Shown: positions 26,184-34,504 of the stretch, piece after piece
How positions within the stretch are numbered: position 1 is the first letter of the stretch
Layout: each line of letters opens with the position of its first letter
NCBI GenBank assembly: GCA_041694635.1
Contig: JBDNHI010000019.1
Location: 59,630-123,629 of the forward strand
Length of the DNA: 64,000 nucleotides
Reading direction: 5' to 3'
DNA from: UBA969 sp041694635
Lineage (GTDB): Bacteria > Planctomycetota > Planctomycetia > Gemmatales > Gemmataceae
Notes under the pieces: model-generated
What the model was told of the DNA's origin: nothing
The model's database searches: none
The model's input: only the letters and a program-made list of their open reading frames with translations
Translations under genes and position numbers: made by a program

Positions 26184-27287
26184 TTAGCTAATGTGGGCGC
26201 CTTTTGCATCAACATAGACGGCATAAAGCGATTGGCTTGCGGTCATGAACAATCGGTTGCGCTTAGGCCCACCGAAGCAGACATTGGAACAGATTTCGGG
26301 AAGAAGGATTTGGCCAATGCGCACGCCATCAGGTGCAAAAACATGAACGCCATCATAACCTTCGCCCACCCAGCCAGCGCTGGCCCAAATATTGCCCTGA
26401 GTATCGCAACGGATACCATCAGCAAAGCCTGCAACTTTTTTGCCATTAAGTTCGAGAGTCATCGAGGTGAATTCTCGAGCGGGGCTCAGTTTTTTGCCAT
26501 CAATAATGTCGAACATCCAAATATTCTTGGGTGCTTTGTCGGGGTAATGGGAAGCGCCTGTATCTGCAACATAAAGTTTCTTATAATCGTTAGAGAAACA
26601 CAAACCGTTTGGCTTGAATGGTTCATCGGTAAGTTTTTCGATAACGCCGGTCTTTGCATCAACCCGGTAGACTGCTTCCTTTTGGGTAGGTTGAACGCTG
26701 GTAGAGTTTTCTTTGATCCCCTCGTAATCCATCAGGCCGCCGTAGCCAGGATCGGTAAACCAAATGGAGCCATCTTCAGGGTGAACAATCGCATCGTTGG
26801 GTGCGTTTAAAGATTTGCCGTTGAATTTTTCTGCAAGCGTGGTCACGGTGCCATCGTATTCGTAACGAACCACCCTGCGGGTGGAGTGTTCGCAAGAAAT
26901 CTGCCTACCCGAATAATCGAAAGTGTTGCCATTGGAATAACCAACGGGTTTTCGGAAAACACTTATATGGTTGTCTTCGTTAAGGAAGCGGAGTTGGCGG
27001 TCGTTGGGGATATCGCTCCAGAGGAGGTAGTTGCCTACGCCATTCCAAGCGGGTCCTTCAGCCCAAAGGCAACCAGTAGCAAGGCGTTGAATGGGAGTGT
27101 TTCCAAGTTTGAGTTTTTCGAATCGTTTATCGAGGGCAATGATATCGGGGTCTGGGTAGCGAACTGGGTTTGCGCCTGGGGTGAAGTCGCGCTTCACGGA
27201 TTGTGCAATAGCAAGTGGAGCAATAGTAAGAGCGCCAGCGGCACCAAGGAAATTTCTACGATTAAGATTGTGGTTAGAAAAACTCAT
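26184..27287 (-). CDS. Tat-exported SMP-30/gluconolactonase-family protein
   Basis: 367 residues. A twin-arginine signal (NLNRRNFLGAAGALTIAP) is followed by a six-bladed propeller of the SMP-30/LRE-like type: GCLWAEGPAWN, LLWSDIPND, NGNTFDYSGR, NAPNDAIVHPEDGSIWFTD, PNGLCFSNDYKKLYVAD, and FADGIRCDTQGNIW. The conserved metal ligands (Glu in EGPAW, the Asn in APND and NGLCFS, the Asp in FADGI) are in place. It would hydrolyse a sugar lactone in the periplasm. GGAG lies 9 bases before ATG 27287. It is the first gene of the lactonase-sulfatase-DUF1080 cluster, which fits stepwise carbohydrate degradation. Confidence 0.87.
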   Translation of the reverse strand: MSFSNHNLNRRNFLGAAGALTIAPLAIAQSVKRDFTPGANPVRYPDPDIIALDKRFEKLKLGNTPIQRLATGCLWAEGPAWNGVGNYLLWSDIPNDRQLRFLNEDNHISVFRKPVGYSNGNTFDYSGRQISCEHSTRRVVRYEYDGTVTTLAEKFNGKSLNAPNDAIVHPEDGSIWFTDPGYGGLMDYEGIKENSTSVQPTQKEAVYRVDAKTGVIEKLTDEPFKPNGLCFSNDYKKLYVADTGASHYPDKAPKNIWMFDIIDGKKLSPAREFTSMTLELNGKKVAGFADGIRCDTQGNIWASAGWVGEGYDGVHVFAPDGVRIGQILLPEICSNVCFGGPKRNRLFMTASQSLYAVYVDAKGAHIS

Positions 27288-27484
27288 AAACAAAGGCTCC
27301 GACAAAAGGGGGAGGAAAGTAATTAATCTAGAATAGTAAAGATTAACCTGAGAAGTGAGGTTCAAGCAAGCATCTGTTTAAAAAAAGAAGAGATTAGCGT
27401 GAAATTACAGTGGGTTCAATGGTCTGTATTTTTTAACTACAATTGAATGGAAGCGTATAGATTTGAGTAATAATTTTACCAATA

Positions 27485-27877
27485 CTACCAAATCCGTGAA
27501 ATTGCATAAGCATCCAAGGACTCATCCGCACTAACAATTTTGATGTTCTCGCATAAAGCTTGTGCTACCAGCATTCGGTCGAATGGATCACGATGATTGG
27601 TTGGATAAGGTAAGTTGCAAACCGTAATGGTGTGAGATGGTTCTAGAGGTAAAAGCCGGAATCCATAGGTGTTGAGGCAAGTTCGCCAAAAGACATCGAA
27701 TGGCTGGTTCATCTGCCATTTACCTTTACTTACTTTAATTGCAATTTCCCAAAGAGAAACAGGGCTGATTAGGACATCATTTGTAATATCTTGGATTGCA
27801 TTTTGGGCCGAGGAACTTAGTTTGAAATCACCAGTGGTGTACCAATAAACCGTAGGTGTATCAAGGAGGATTCGCAT
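27485..27877 (-). CDS. VapC-like PIN-domain toxin
   Basis: 130 residues. Acidic residues of the PIN nuclease site are present: Asp6 (LLDTPTVYW), Glu44 (SLWEIAIK), Asp97 and Asp100 (HRDPFDRMLVAQA) and Asp118 (VSADESLDAY). It resembles the type II toxin group whose first motif usually reads LLDTHTLLW; the change to PTVY is slight. It should be an RNase. The ATG shares one base with the antitoxin stop (TAATG). Confidence 0.9.
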   Translation of the reverse strand: MRILLDTPTVYWYTTGDFKLSSSAQNAIQDITNDVLISPVSLWEIAIKVSKGKWQMNQPFDVFWRTCLNTYGFRLLPLEPSHTITVCNLPYPTNHRDPFDRMLVAQALCENIKIVSADESLDAYAISRIW

Positions 27878-28107
27878 TACATATATTCCACGAAATCTTT
27901 CAAATGGTCATCATCTTCGGCGATAATGGTGATCATACCTTTACATAATCCAGGTCCAGGCCTCTGTTGGGAATTTTGGAGTTGGCTGATCAGTTTTGCA
28001 ATTGGTTGTTCATTTTCGGTAATAATAAGTTCTTGGCCTGGGTTTAATTTGTGGATCAAATCCTTAAGGCGGGCCTGGGCTTCTTCGATGGTGATTGAAG
28101 TGAGCAT
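27877..28107 (-). CDS. Phd/YefM-like antitoxin
   Basis: 76 residues. The N-terminal part (TSITIEEAQARLKDLIHKL) has the Phd/YefM DNA-binding fold pattern, followed by E-L-I-I-T-E-N-E-Q-P-I-A-K-L. The C-terminal tail is acidic and should wrap the toxin. Gene order and the one-base overlap are typical of VapBC-type modules. Autoregulation at the upstream inverted repeat is likely. Confidence 0.9.
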   Translation of the reverse strand: MLTSITIEEAQARLKDLIHKLNPGQELIITENEQPIAKLISQLQNSQQRPGPGLCKGMITIIAEDDDHLKDFVEYM

Positions 28108-28144
28108 TTGGTCTCCGATTAAATGAGGTTGACTCGTCCACCTA

Positions 28145-28165
28145 ATTATGTTTGTAACACATAAT
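28145..28165. promoter_or_regulatory. Candidate operator of the toxin-antitoxin operon
   Basis: A 7-bp perfect inverted repeat, ATTATGT / ACATAAT, with a 7-base spacer lies 37 bases upstream of the antitoxin start. Type II antitoxins commonly bind such palindromes to repress their own operon. The short AT-rich arms could be chance. Confidence 0.4.
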
Positions 28166-28293
28166 CATTAAAACACCAAAAAATTTACCTTATCTGAAAA
28201 TCATCGGGCACAAATCATTATGAAAATTGCTTTGAATCAACCTAGAAGTGATAAGTAAACTTCTTGTAAGTTCCTGATTAACTTAGGTAAAAC

Positions 28294-29745
28294 CTACTTG
28301 CCCTCTTTGGCCCACTGTTTCATTTGTTCAATATTTTTAAGCAAGATTGCGTTTTTACTAGCTCCCTTTTTCGGGCCTAAGTATGCCTCCATGTCGCTAT
28401 CGTACTGCGCTTCAGATTCAGGAATTTTGCCAAGATCATTGATGGCGATTTCCCAATCTGCGAGTGCTTTGCGGTGTCTCTTAAGTTCTGCAGCATAATT
28501 TTCATCAGATGCAAGATTCTTGATTTCCCAAGGGTCGTTACGAAGATCGTAAAGTTCTTCCTTGGGCCTTTTTGCTGCATAAATCTGACTTTGAATCGGA
28601 TCGAGTTTACCTTGGTCGAAAAGTTCTTTCATGCGAATGAGAATTTTCTTCCCATCTTTGTAGCCATTGGGTTGAAGGTGTGGCCTTTCATTAAGGTAGT
28701 TGCGGATATATTTAAACTCGTTGGAACGCACCGCACGCATATGCTCGACGGTTTCATCTGCACGATCCCTTGCGCTGTAGACAAACTCCCTCGGTTTGTA
28801 ATCGTTGGCGAAAATATTTTTACCTTGCATTGATTTGGGGATGGGTATGCCTGCAAATGCCAACGAACTTGCAGCGATATCAATATGCTCGATCAAATCG
28901 TCACGCACTTTGTTTGCAGCAACCTTAGGGCCACGAATTACTAGAGGAACACGGATGCCTTCTTCGTAAAGAAATTGTTTACCCCGAGCATGGCTAATGC
29001 CGTGGTCAGTCCAAAAAAAGATAATCGTGTTATCAAGAATATTTTCTTTTTTAAGTCGGTCAAGAATCTGCCCTAGTTGTTTATCGGTAAGTCGGATGGT
29101 ATCGAGGTAGTCGGCCCAATCTTTGCGAATTATCGGGTCGTTGGGGTAGTAGGGTGGAAGTTTTAAGAGTGGTGAATTTGGGTCGGTTGGTTGTCCCAAT
29201 TCTTTTTGAACAAGTTCGCTCCAGTTTTTACCTTCGCGGTATTTCCCCCCGTGAAGCTGAATCTGAGCAAAGAAGGGTTGGTTTTTTTTGCGTAAAGACC
29301 AATCGTTTCCATCATAAATATTCTGTTTGAATTCGAAATTATAATCAGTTTTACCTTTATTTAATTGAGGGAATGCTCCATTCGAAGTGTAGTACCCAGC
29401 TTGTTGAAAAAGGGTGGGCACGGGAACAACATTTTGGGGCAGGTTGATTTTAATAGTGCCTCTGCCACTGCGATGATGTTGGGCACCGATCGAAGTCTGG
29501 TACATTCCTGTGATCATAGCGCTGCGAGAAATAGAGCAAATGGGGCCGGTGACAAAGGCCCGAGAAAAGAGCATGCCTTCAATTGCTAATTGGTCGAGGT
29601 TGGGTGTGCTAATAGCTTTTTCGCCATAGCAACTAAAATGCGCAGACATATCTTCAACGAGTATCCAAAGAATATTAGGCTTGGCAACATCAACAGCATT
29701 GGCGGATGTAACAGCAACAACGCCTATTATTAAAAATCCAAGCAT
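28294..29745 (-). CDS. Secreted sulfatase with atypical active-site motif
   Basis: 483 residues. Signal peptide ending near TSANA, then P-N-I-L-W-I-L-V-E-D-M-S (metal-site start). The nucleophile region reads GPICSISRSAMITGMYQT: cysteine and arginine are kept, but the proline of C-x-P-x-R is isoleucine. Downstream metal and phosphate-site blocks (FFWTDHGISHARGKQFLYEEGIRVPL) are complete. Sulfatases of this subgroup (C-S-x-S-R-S-A-M) are frequent in planctomycetes; whether this cysteine is converted to formylglycine is not certain. The SGNH hydrolase gene lies 14 bases upstream in the same direction. Confidence 0.87.
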   Translation of the reverse strand: MLGFLIIGVVAVTSANAVDVAKPNILWILVEDMSAHFSCYGEKAISTPNLDQLAIEGMLFSRAFVTGPICSISRSAMITGMYQTSIGAQHHRSGRGTIKINLPQNVVPVPTLFQQAGYYTSNGAFPQLNKGKTDYNFEFKQNIYDGNDWSLRKKNQPFFAQIQLHGGKYREGKNWSELVQKELGQPTDPNSPLLKLPPYYPNDPIIRKDWADYLDTIRLTDKQLGQILDRLKKENILDNTIIFFWTDHGISHARGKQFLYEEGIRVPLVIRGPKVAANKVRDDLIEHIDIAASSLAFAGIPIPKSMQGKNIFANDYKPREFVYSARDRADETVEHMRAVRSNEFKYIRNYLNERPHLQPNGYKDGKKILIRMKELFDQGKLDPIQSQIYAAKRPKEELYDLRNDPWEIKNLASDENYAAELKRHRKALADWEIAINDLGKIPESEAQYDSDMEAYLGPKKGASKNAILLKNIEQMKQWAKEGK

Positions 29746-29759
29746 GTAAAAAGTACCTT

Positions 29760-30416
29760 TTATTTTAGGAGTGGTTTTATTTTTGCAGAGAGTAGTTCAT
29801 AACCTTTAGCGCTAAGGTGAAGTTTATCCGCTACAAAAAGGTCGATTAAATGTTTGCCTGATGCATCAAGGAAAAGCGACTTGATATCCTCGAAATGCAA
29901 TAAAGGATTTTTTTTGCAGTATTCCTTCACCAAGGCATTAGCTTTATCTTGGTCGGCCGCTTGTTTCTCGCGAGAAGGGCTGGGCTTAATCCCTAAGAAA
30001 ATAATTTTTGTCTTAGGGCTTTCTTTAAGAATCAGTTCTGCAAAAGCTTGAAAATCATTAGCCACCTGTATCGGTGTTCGCTTAGCATTGATATCGTTAT
30101 CACCCGAATAAAACACGATGAGTTTAGGTTTAAAGGGAAGCAAAATGCGTGGTGCAAAAACAGTTGAATCGCGAACTTGGGAACCACCAAAACCACAATT
30201 CTCTATAGGCAGATTGGGAAAATTTTTATCAAGCTCCCACTTCCTTATTGTGGAGCTGCCCACAAAAAAAATAGTGTCAGGATTAAGCTTCTTTTCCTTT
30301 AACCGGGTTTCGATGGTACTGATTTCTTTTTCATATTTCTGAACTCTAATCGTTTCAGCATCTTGAAAAATAGGTAGTAACAAAAGCACAAAATTAAACC
30401 GTAATAATGAAAACAT
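29760..30416 (-). CDS. Secreted SGNH/GDSL hydrolase
   Basis: 218 residues with a short hydrophobic N-terminus (about 5-18). The four SGNH blocks are present: block I F-V-G-S-S-T-I-R-K-W (nucleophile Ser in GSST), block II N-C-G-F-G-G-S-Q, block III Y-S-G-D-N-D-I-N, and block V D-K-L-H-L-S-A-K-G-Y with the catalytic Asp and His. It is related to the acetylhydrolase group and is probably a carbohydrate esterase. It is transcribed before the sulfatase, so the pair could remove acetyl and sulfate groups from one glycan. Confidence 0.88.
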   Translation of the reverse strand: MFSLLRFNFVLLLLPIFQDAETIRVQKYEKEISTIETRLKEKKLNPDTIFFVGSSTIRKWELDKNFPNLPIENCGFGGSQVRDSTVFAPRILLPFKPKLIVFYSGDNDINAKRTPIQVANDFQAFAELILKESPKTKIIFLGIKPSPSREKQAADQDKANALVKEYCKKNPLLHFEDIKSLFLDASGKHLIDLFVADKLHLSAKGYELLSAKIKPLLK

Positions 30417-30511
30417 CGATAACCTCGTGAAAACATATTATCCTTGGAATTTCTTATAACCTTATACTTGCAGGAAATAGTGATGCTTGCAAAGAAAAGA
30501 CAATCAAATAT

Positions 30512-30973
30512 TTACTTTACTTCGCGTTTATAGGTGACAAGGAAAATTTGAGATCCCGGCAATGATTTAAAAGCTTCGGGTCTTTTTTTACTTTCTAAAT
30601 CGTAGCAAATCATCAGGGTGTTTCCTGCAAATTCGTAAATTGCAGGGAAAGTCTTGCCCTGATTTGGGCCTTCAGTTCCAATGATATCCATGGTTTTTGG
30701 TCTGCTAAGGGAATTTAACTTAAGGTTGCCTTTGTCGGCTTGTGTGCCAACTTTGCTGGAATAGGAGTTACCCGAGATGAGGAGAGAAACTTTAACAAGA
30801 AAATCTTCGGGTAACTTTTGTCCCCCAAGTTCAGCACTTTGAGGAATCCAAGAACCAGAAAGTTTAGCTAATTCTTTTTCTGAACTCTTATCTTCTTCAG
30901 CAAAAGAAAAAGTAGGAGGCGAAAATAAGAAACCTTGACTAGTGAGCAAAGCTAAAAGAAAAAATCGTGCCAT
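30512..30973 (-). CDS. TIGR03067-type secreted protein
   Basis: 153 residues with a signal peptide ending near FSFAE. The mature part matches the planctomycete TIGR03067 pattern: L-S-G-S-W-I-P-Q-S-A-E-L-G-G, then D-I-I-G-T-E-G-P-N-Q-G-K-T-F-P-A-I-Y-E and L-M-I-C-Y-D-L. It is a small beta-barrel-like domain of unknown function. Confidence 0.83.
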   Translation of the reverse strand: MARFFLLALLTSQGFLFSPPTFSFAEEDKSSEKELAKLSGSWIPQSAELGGQKLPEDFLVKVSLLISGNSYSSKVGTQADKGNLKLNSLSRPKTMDIIGTEGPNQGKTFPAIYEFAGNTLMICYDLESKKRPEAFKSLPGSQIFLVTYKREVK

Positions 30974-31023
30974 TTTGAAAACCTCGTTTATTGGACCGAA
31001 GCAAATGAAGGTGCAGTGTAACC

Positions 31024-31491
31024 TTAATTTAAAAAGTCGTCAAACCGGGAGTGTTTTTTAGCCACTTTTCTAAGGATGGAAAAAAGTACCGCGGTGTTGA
31101 GCCCTGCTACTAACATTCCTGTTGCAGCTTCCATAGGTTCAAGCAGCCGAAAGGGAGGTACTAGAACATGGGTTCCGGTTCCAAGCGTTGTATAGGTGGT
31201 AGAGGAAAAATAAAGCGCATCATTAATGTTGGCGAAACTTCCAAAGAACATTAGCAAAAATGCCCAAATTAAAATCTGAATCACGCTTGAAACTACAAAC
31301 AAAAAAGTTGAAAGCAAAATTGATGGCATGATTAAACTAAATCCGATGGCATTGGGATAGCTTTTCATAAATTTGATTTGTGTTTGCAGAGTTAAAGAAA
31401 GGAAAAACGAATGAATAATAAGAGATATACACATAGTTAATATGCCACAAAATAACACAAAAGGTAAAGTGGCATTTGAAATTGAATTCAT
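31024..31491 (-). CDS. Two-pore-domain-like ion channel protein with a divergent filter
   Basis: 155 residues with three or four membrane segments (about 7-30, 50-85, and 115-140) and a re-entrant pore region: DALYFSSTTYTTLGTGTHV followed by a hydrophobic helix. The position that reads T-x-G-Y-G in potassium channels reads T-L-G-T-G. The layout agrees with the small Ion_trans_2 family. It may conduct a cation, or be a related non-selective membrane protein. The next gene downstream on this strand begins far to the left, so it is probably monocistronic. Confidence 0.65.
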   Translation of the reverse strand: MNSISNATLPFVLFCGILTMCISLIIHSFFLSLTLQTQIKFMKSYPNAIGFSLIMPSILLSTFLFVVSSVIQILIWAFLLMFFGSFANINDALYFSSTTYTTLGTGTHVLVPPFRLLEPMEAATGMLVAGLNTAVLFSILRKVAKKHSRFDDFLN

Positions 31492-31513
31492 CTTTAAACC
31501 TTATAAAAGCTGG

Positions 31514-32095
31514 TTATAATTCGATCTTAGTGCCTAAAACTGTAAGAAATTTTGCCAACCACGCTGGGTGGGCGGGCCAAGCGGGTGCGCTAACTAGGTT
31601 GCCATCTACATAAGCTTGATCGATTGCGATAGCCGCAACGGTGCCACCTGAAAGAGTAATTTCTGGCCCTACTGCGGGGTAAGCCGAGCAGGTTCTACCT
31701 TTTAATATTCCAGCAGTTGCAAGAATTTGGGGGCCGTGGCAAATGGCAGCAATGGGTTTATTTGTTTCAGAGAAATGCCTCACCATTTCTAACACTTCCT
31801 TATTAAGCCTTAGGTATTCTGGGGCCCTCCCTCCTGGGATGATAAGGGCATCGTAGTGGGCGGGGTTAATTTCAGAAAATGTGGCATTAAGGGTAAAACG
31901 ATGGCCCGGCTTTTCACTGTAAGTTTGCTGGCCTTCGAAGTCGTGTATTGCAGTCATAACGAAATCGCCAGACTTTTTGTCTGGGCAGATTGCATGAACC
32001 TGGTGCCCCACCATGATGAGGGCCTGAAAAGGAACCATGACTTCGTAGTCTTCAACGAAATCGCCAACCAGCATAAGGATCTTTTTAGCAGCCAT
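31514..32095 (-). CDS. DJ-1/PfpI-family protein
   Basis: 193 residues. The fold markers are clear: K-I-L-M-L-V-G-D-F-V-E-D-Y-E (with the conserved early Glu), D-A-L-I-I-P-G-G-R-A-P-E-Y, and the nucleophile elbow A-A-I-C-H-G-P-Q with the reactive cysteine and following histidine. Members act as glyoxalases, deglycases, chaperones or amidases. The upstream ATG at 32158 would add 21 unsupported residues; ATG 32095 has GGAGAATTAAA before it. Confidence 0.9.
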   Translation of the reverse strand: MAAKKILMLVGDFVEDYEVMVPFQALIMVGHQVHAICPDKKSGDFVMTAIHDFEGQQTYSEKPGHRFTLNATFSEINPAHYDALIIPGGRAPEYLRLNKEVLEMVRHFSETNKPIAAICHGPQILATAGILKGRTCSAYPAVGPEITLSGGTVAAIAIDQAYVDGNLVSAPAWPAHPAWLAKFLTVLGTKIEL

Positions 32096-32160
32096 TTTAA
32101 TTCTCCGAAAACAAAGTTCTAAGTTATGAAAATCTACAAATAGACCATTATTAGCCAAGG

Positions 32161-32889
32161 TTAATTCTTAGGAAGTTGTTGATAAACCGGGTCATCAGGC
32201 CTTTTACCATACCATAAGTCGAGCCCTTTTTTTGAACGAAAGCCGTTTGGGCCAGCGAAGACGAGCTTAATCAAAAGCCAGATGGTTTGGCCTGGTTTCA
32301 TCGTCCAGATTTTGCGTGCAGAAGTTGTAACTCGAGATTTTGGGATGATAAAGGGGCCGAATTTTCTTAGTGCAGAAGAAAATGCAACATCCTCGGCAGC
32401 AAAGTATTCTTCCGGAAATCCGCCACTTTTTTCAAAAGCTTCACGGGTAACAAAAATACAACATCCGCCCACTAGTTTAAATATCCTGCCAAAGAATAGC
32501 CCCATGGGGTGTAGCACTCGGGCCCAAAATGGAAGTTTAGCATCGTAATTGAAATGACAACCGCCGCCTACCGCCCCTGCCTTTATGGCTTCCAGACTTT
32601 CTTTTAAGCAGGCTTGATTAATGCAGGTATCTGCATCGATAAAAAAGAAGATATTGCCCTTGGCTGCTTTTGCCCCGCTGTTTCTTGTTGCTGCAATTTT
32701 GCGATGGGTAACCTGAATAACCACGGCCCCCGCTGTTTCTGCTACCGCTTTTGTTCCATCGGTTGATGCATCATCCACCACCAAGATTTCATACTCTTCG
32801 CCACAAGCAAGTGCTGCTGATTGAATCGCAGCGATGGTTTTATTTAAGTAAGCTTCTTCGTTATGAGCAGGAATAATAAATGAAATCAT
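32161..32889 (-). CDS. Glycosyltransferase family 2
   Basis: 242 residues of a GT-A fold: F-I-I-P-A-H-N-E-E entry strand, L-V-V-D-D-A-S-T-D-G-T (nucleotide binding), R-N-S-G-A-K-A-A-K-G and the D-x-D motif F-F-I-D-A-D-T-C. A central hydrophobic part (about 120-150) may attach it to the membrane. It lies upstream of the DJ-1 gene on the same strand. Donor and acceptor are not readable. Confidence 0.9.
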   Translation of the reverse strand: MISFIIPAHNEEAYLNKTIAAIQSAALACGEEYEILVVDDASTDGTKAVAETAGAVVIQVTHRKIAATRNSGAKAAKGNIFFFIDADTCINQACLKESLEAIKAGAVGGGCHFNYDAKLPFWARVLHPMGLFFGRIFKLVGGCCIFVTREAFEKSGGFPEEYFAAEDVAFSSALRKFGPFIIPKSRVTTSARKIWTMKPGQTIWLLIKLVFAGPNGFRSKKGLDLWYGKRPDDPVYQQLPKN

Positions 32890-33001
32890 TGATAATGCAC
32901 CTTGGGTTATTTAGATTTATTGTCGCAAAAGTTTTTAAGTTTTCAAAGTAATGGGTAAAGGATTGTTTGAGATTTGTTGAAAAAAGGTGAATAATAGAAA
33001 G

Positions 33002-34504
33002 ATGGAAGAAGAAATAGTTAGACCGATAAAGTTATTAAAAATGGCAAGGATAGTAAAAACATTTCCTGGAGTTAAGGCACTTCGTGGAGTAAATCTTGAA
33101 CTTGCCAAGGGGGAAATGCTTGCACTATTAGGGGAAAATGGTGCAGGGAAAAGCACGCTGATTAAAATTCTTGCTGGAGCATTTAACCAAGATGAAGGCG
33201 AGATTTGTCTGAATGGAAAGCCAATTAAAATAAAAAGCCCGGCAGATTCTCGCAATCTAGGTATTGCTGTTATTCATCAAGAGTTTGCGTTGGTTCAAGG
33301 TTTAAGTGCTTGTGAGAATATATTTTTAGCAAACCCTTTGCAGCAGTTATTTTTCATACATAAAAAGAGAGAGTTTAAAAAAGCAGCAGAGATACTCAAT
33401 AAATTAGGCGCTGATTTTAACCCTCTTACCTTGTGTAAATATTTAAGTGTTGCCCAACTTCAAATTGTTGAAATCGCCAAGGCGTTATCAGAAAAAGCTG
33501 CGATCCTTGTTCTTGATGAGCCCACAGCAGCTTTGACTCCAAGAGAAGCCGAAAGACTTTTTGCCCTGCTTGATCAATTAAAAAAAGAAGGAATGGGAAT
33601 CATTTATGTCAGCCATCGGCTTGAAGAAGTTTTTAAAATTTCTGATCGTATGCAGGTTTTAAGAGATGGCTCAGAAGTTGTAACTGTTGCCAAGGAAAAT
33701 ACGACCCAGCAGGAAATAATCCACTGGATGGTTGGGCGGGAACTGCCCCCTAATTCTTTTCATAATAAATGCGTAGGGAAAAAGGTGATACTTAGTGCGG
33801 TAGGATTAGAAAAAAATCGTAAAGTGAAAGGGGTTAATCTTGAAATATTGGAAGGGGAAATCTTAGGCTTGACCGGATTAGTTGGCTCGGGACGAACCGA
33901 AGTTGCTAGGCTTTTAGCTGGGGTCGATATTCCCGATCGAGGGGAAATTCGGTTTGAAGGCGAAGTAATTAAAATGCGCTCGGTACGGTGTGGGATAAAT
34001 AAGGGTATTTTTCTTCTTACGGAAGATCGTAAAAACCTTGGCCTTTTCCTTGGTCGCCCTGTAATCGAAAATTTTAGCATCGCTGCACTCTTCCATTTTA
34101 CCTTCCTCGGAATACTTAACAAATTAGCAGAGTTAAACGCTTTTTATTCTCATCGAAAATCGATGGCTATTAAACTTAGCGATCCTCAGGTTCGAATCGG
34201 TAGCCTTTCCGGAGGCAACCAGCAGAAAGTTTTACTTGCTCGCTGGCTCGAAAGAAAAGGTAAAGTCTATCTCCTTGATGAACCTACTCGTGGGGTTGAT
34301 GTAGGTGCCAAGGAAGAAATTCATTCTCTTCTTCGAAAACTGGCACAAGAAGGAAACGCCATTTTACTTATAAGCAGTGAACTGCCCGAGGTCTTAGCCA
34401 TATCAGATCGGATTCTTGTTATGCACGAAGGTCAAATAAAAGGAGAGATAACCAATGTTTCTCAAGCTACGCAGGAGCAAATTATGGAGCTTGCTATGCA
34501 ATGA
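33002..34504 (+). CDS. Sugar-type ABC importer ATPase (RbsA/MglA family)
   Basis: 500 residues with two fused nucleotide-binding domains, as in ribose and galactose importers. Domain 1 has Walker A G-E-N-G-A-G-K-S-T and signature L-S-V-A-Q-L-Q, with Walker B I-L-V-L-D-E-P-T-A-A-L. Domain 2 has the degenerate Walker A G-L-V-G-S-G-R-T-E normal for this family, the signature L-S-G-G-N-Q-Q-K and L-L-D-E-P-T-R-G-V-D-V-G. ATG 33002 is taken; a GTG at 32987 is also in frame. The permease overlaps by ATGA. No substrate-binding protein gene is adjacent. Confidence 0.9.
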   Translation: MEEEIVRPIKLLKMARIVKTFPGVKALRGVNLELAKGEMLALLGENGAGKSTLIKILAGAFNQDEGEICLNGKPIKIKSPADSRNLGIAVIHQEFALVQGLSACENIFLANPLQQLFFIHKKREFKKAAEILNKLGADFNPLTLCKYLSVAQLQIVEIAKALSEKAAILVLDEPTAALTPREAERLFALLDQLKKEGMGIIYVSHRLEEVFKISDRMQVLRDGSEVVTVAKENTTQQEIIHWMVGRELPPNSFHNKCVGKKVILSAVGLEKNRKVKGVNLEILEGEILGLTGLVGSGRTEVARLLAGVDIPDRGEIRFEGEVIKMRSVRCGINKGIFLLTEDRKNLGLFLGRPVIENFSIAALFHFTFLGILNKLAELNAFYSHRKSMAIKLSDPQVRIGSLSGGNQQKVLLARWLERKGKVYLLDEPTRGVDVGAKEEIHSLLRKLAQEGNAILLISSELPEVLAISDRILVMHEGQIKGEITNVSQATQEQIMELAMQ

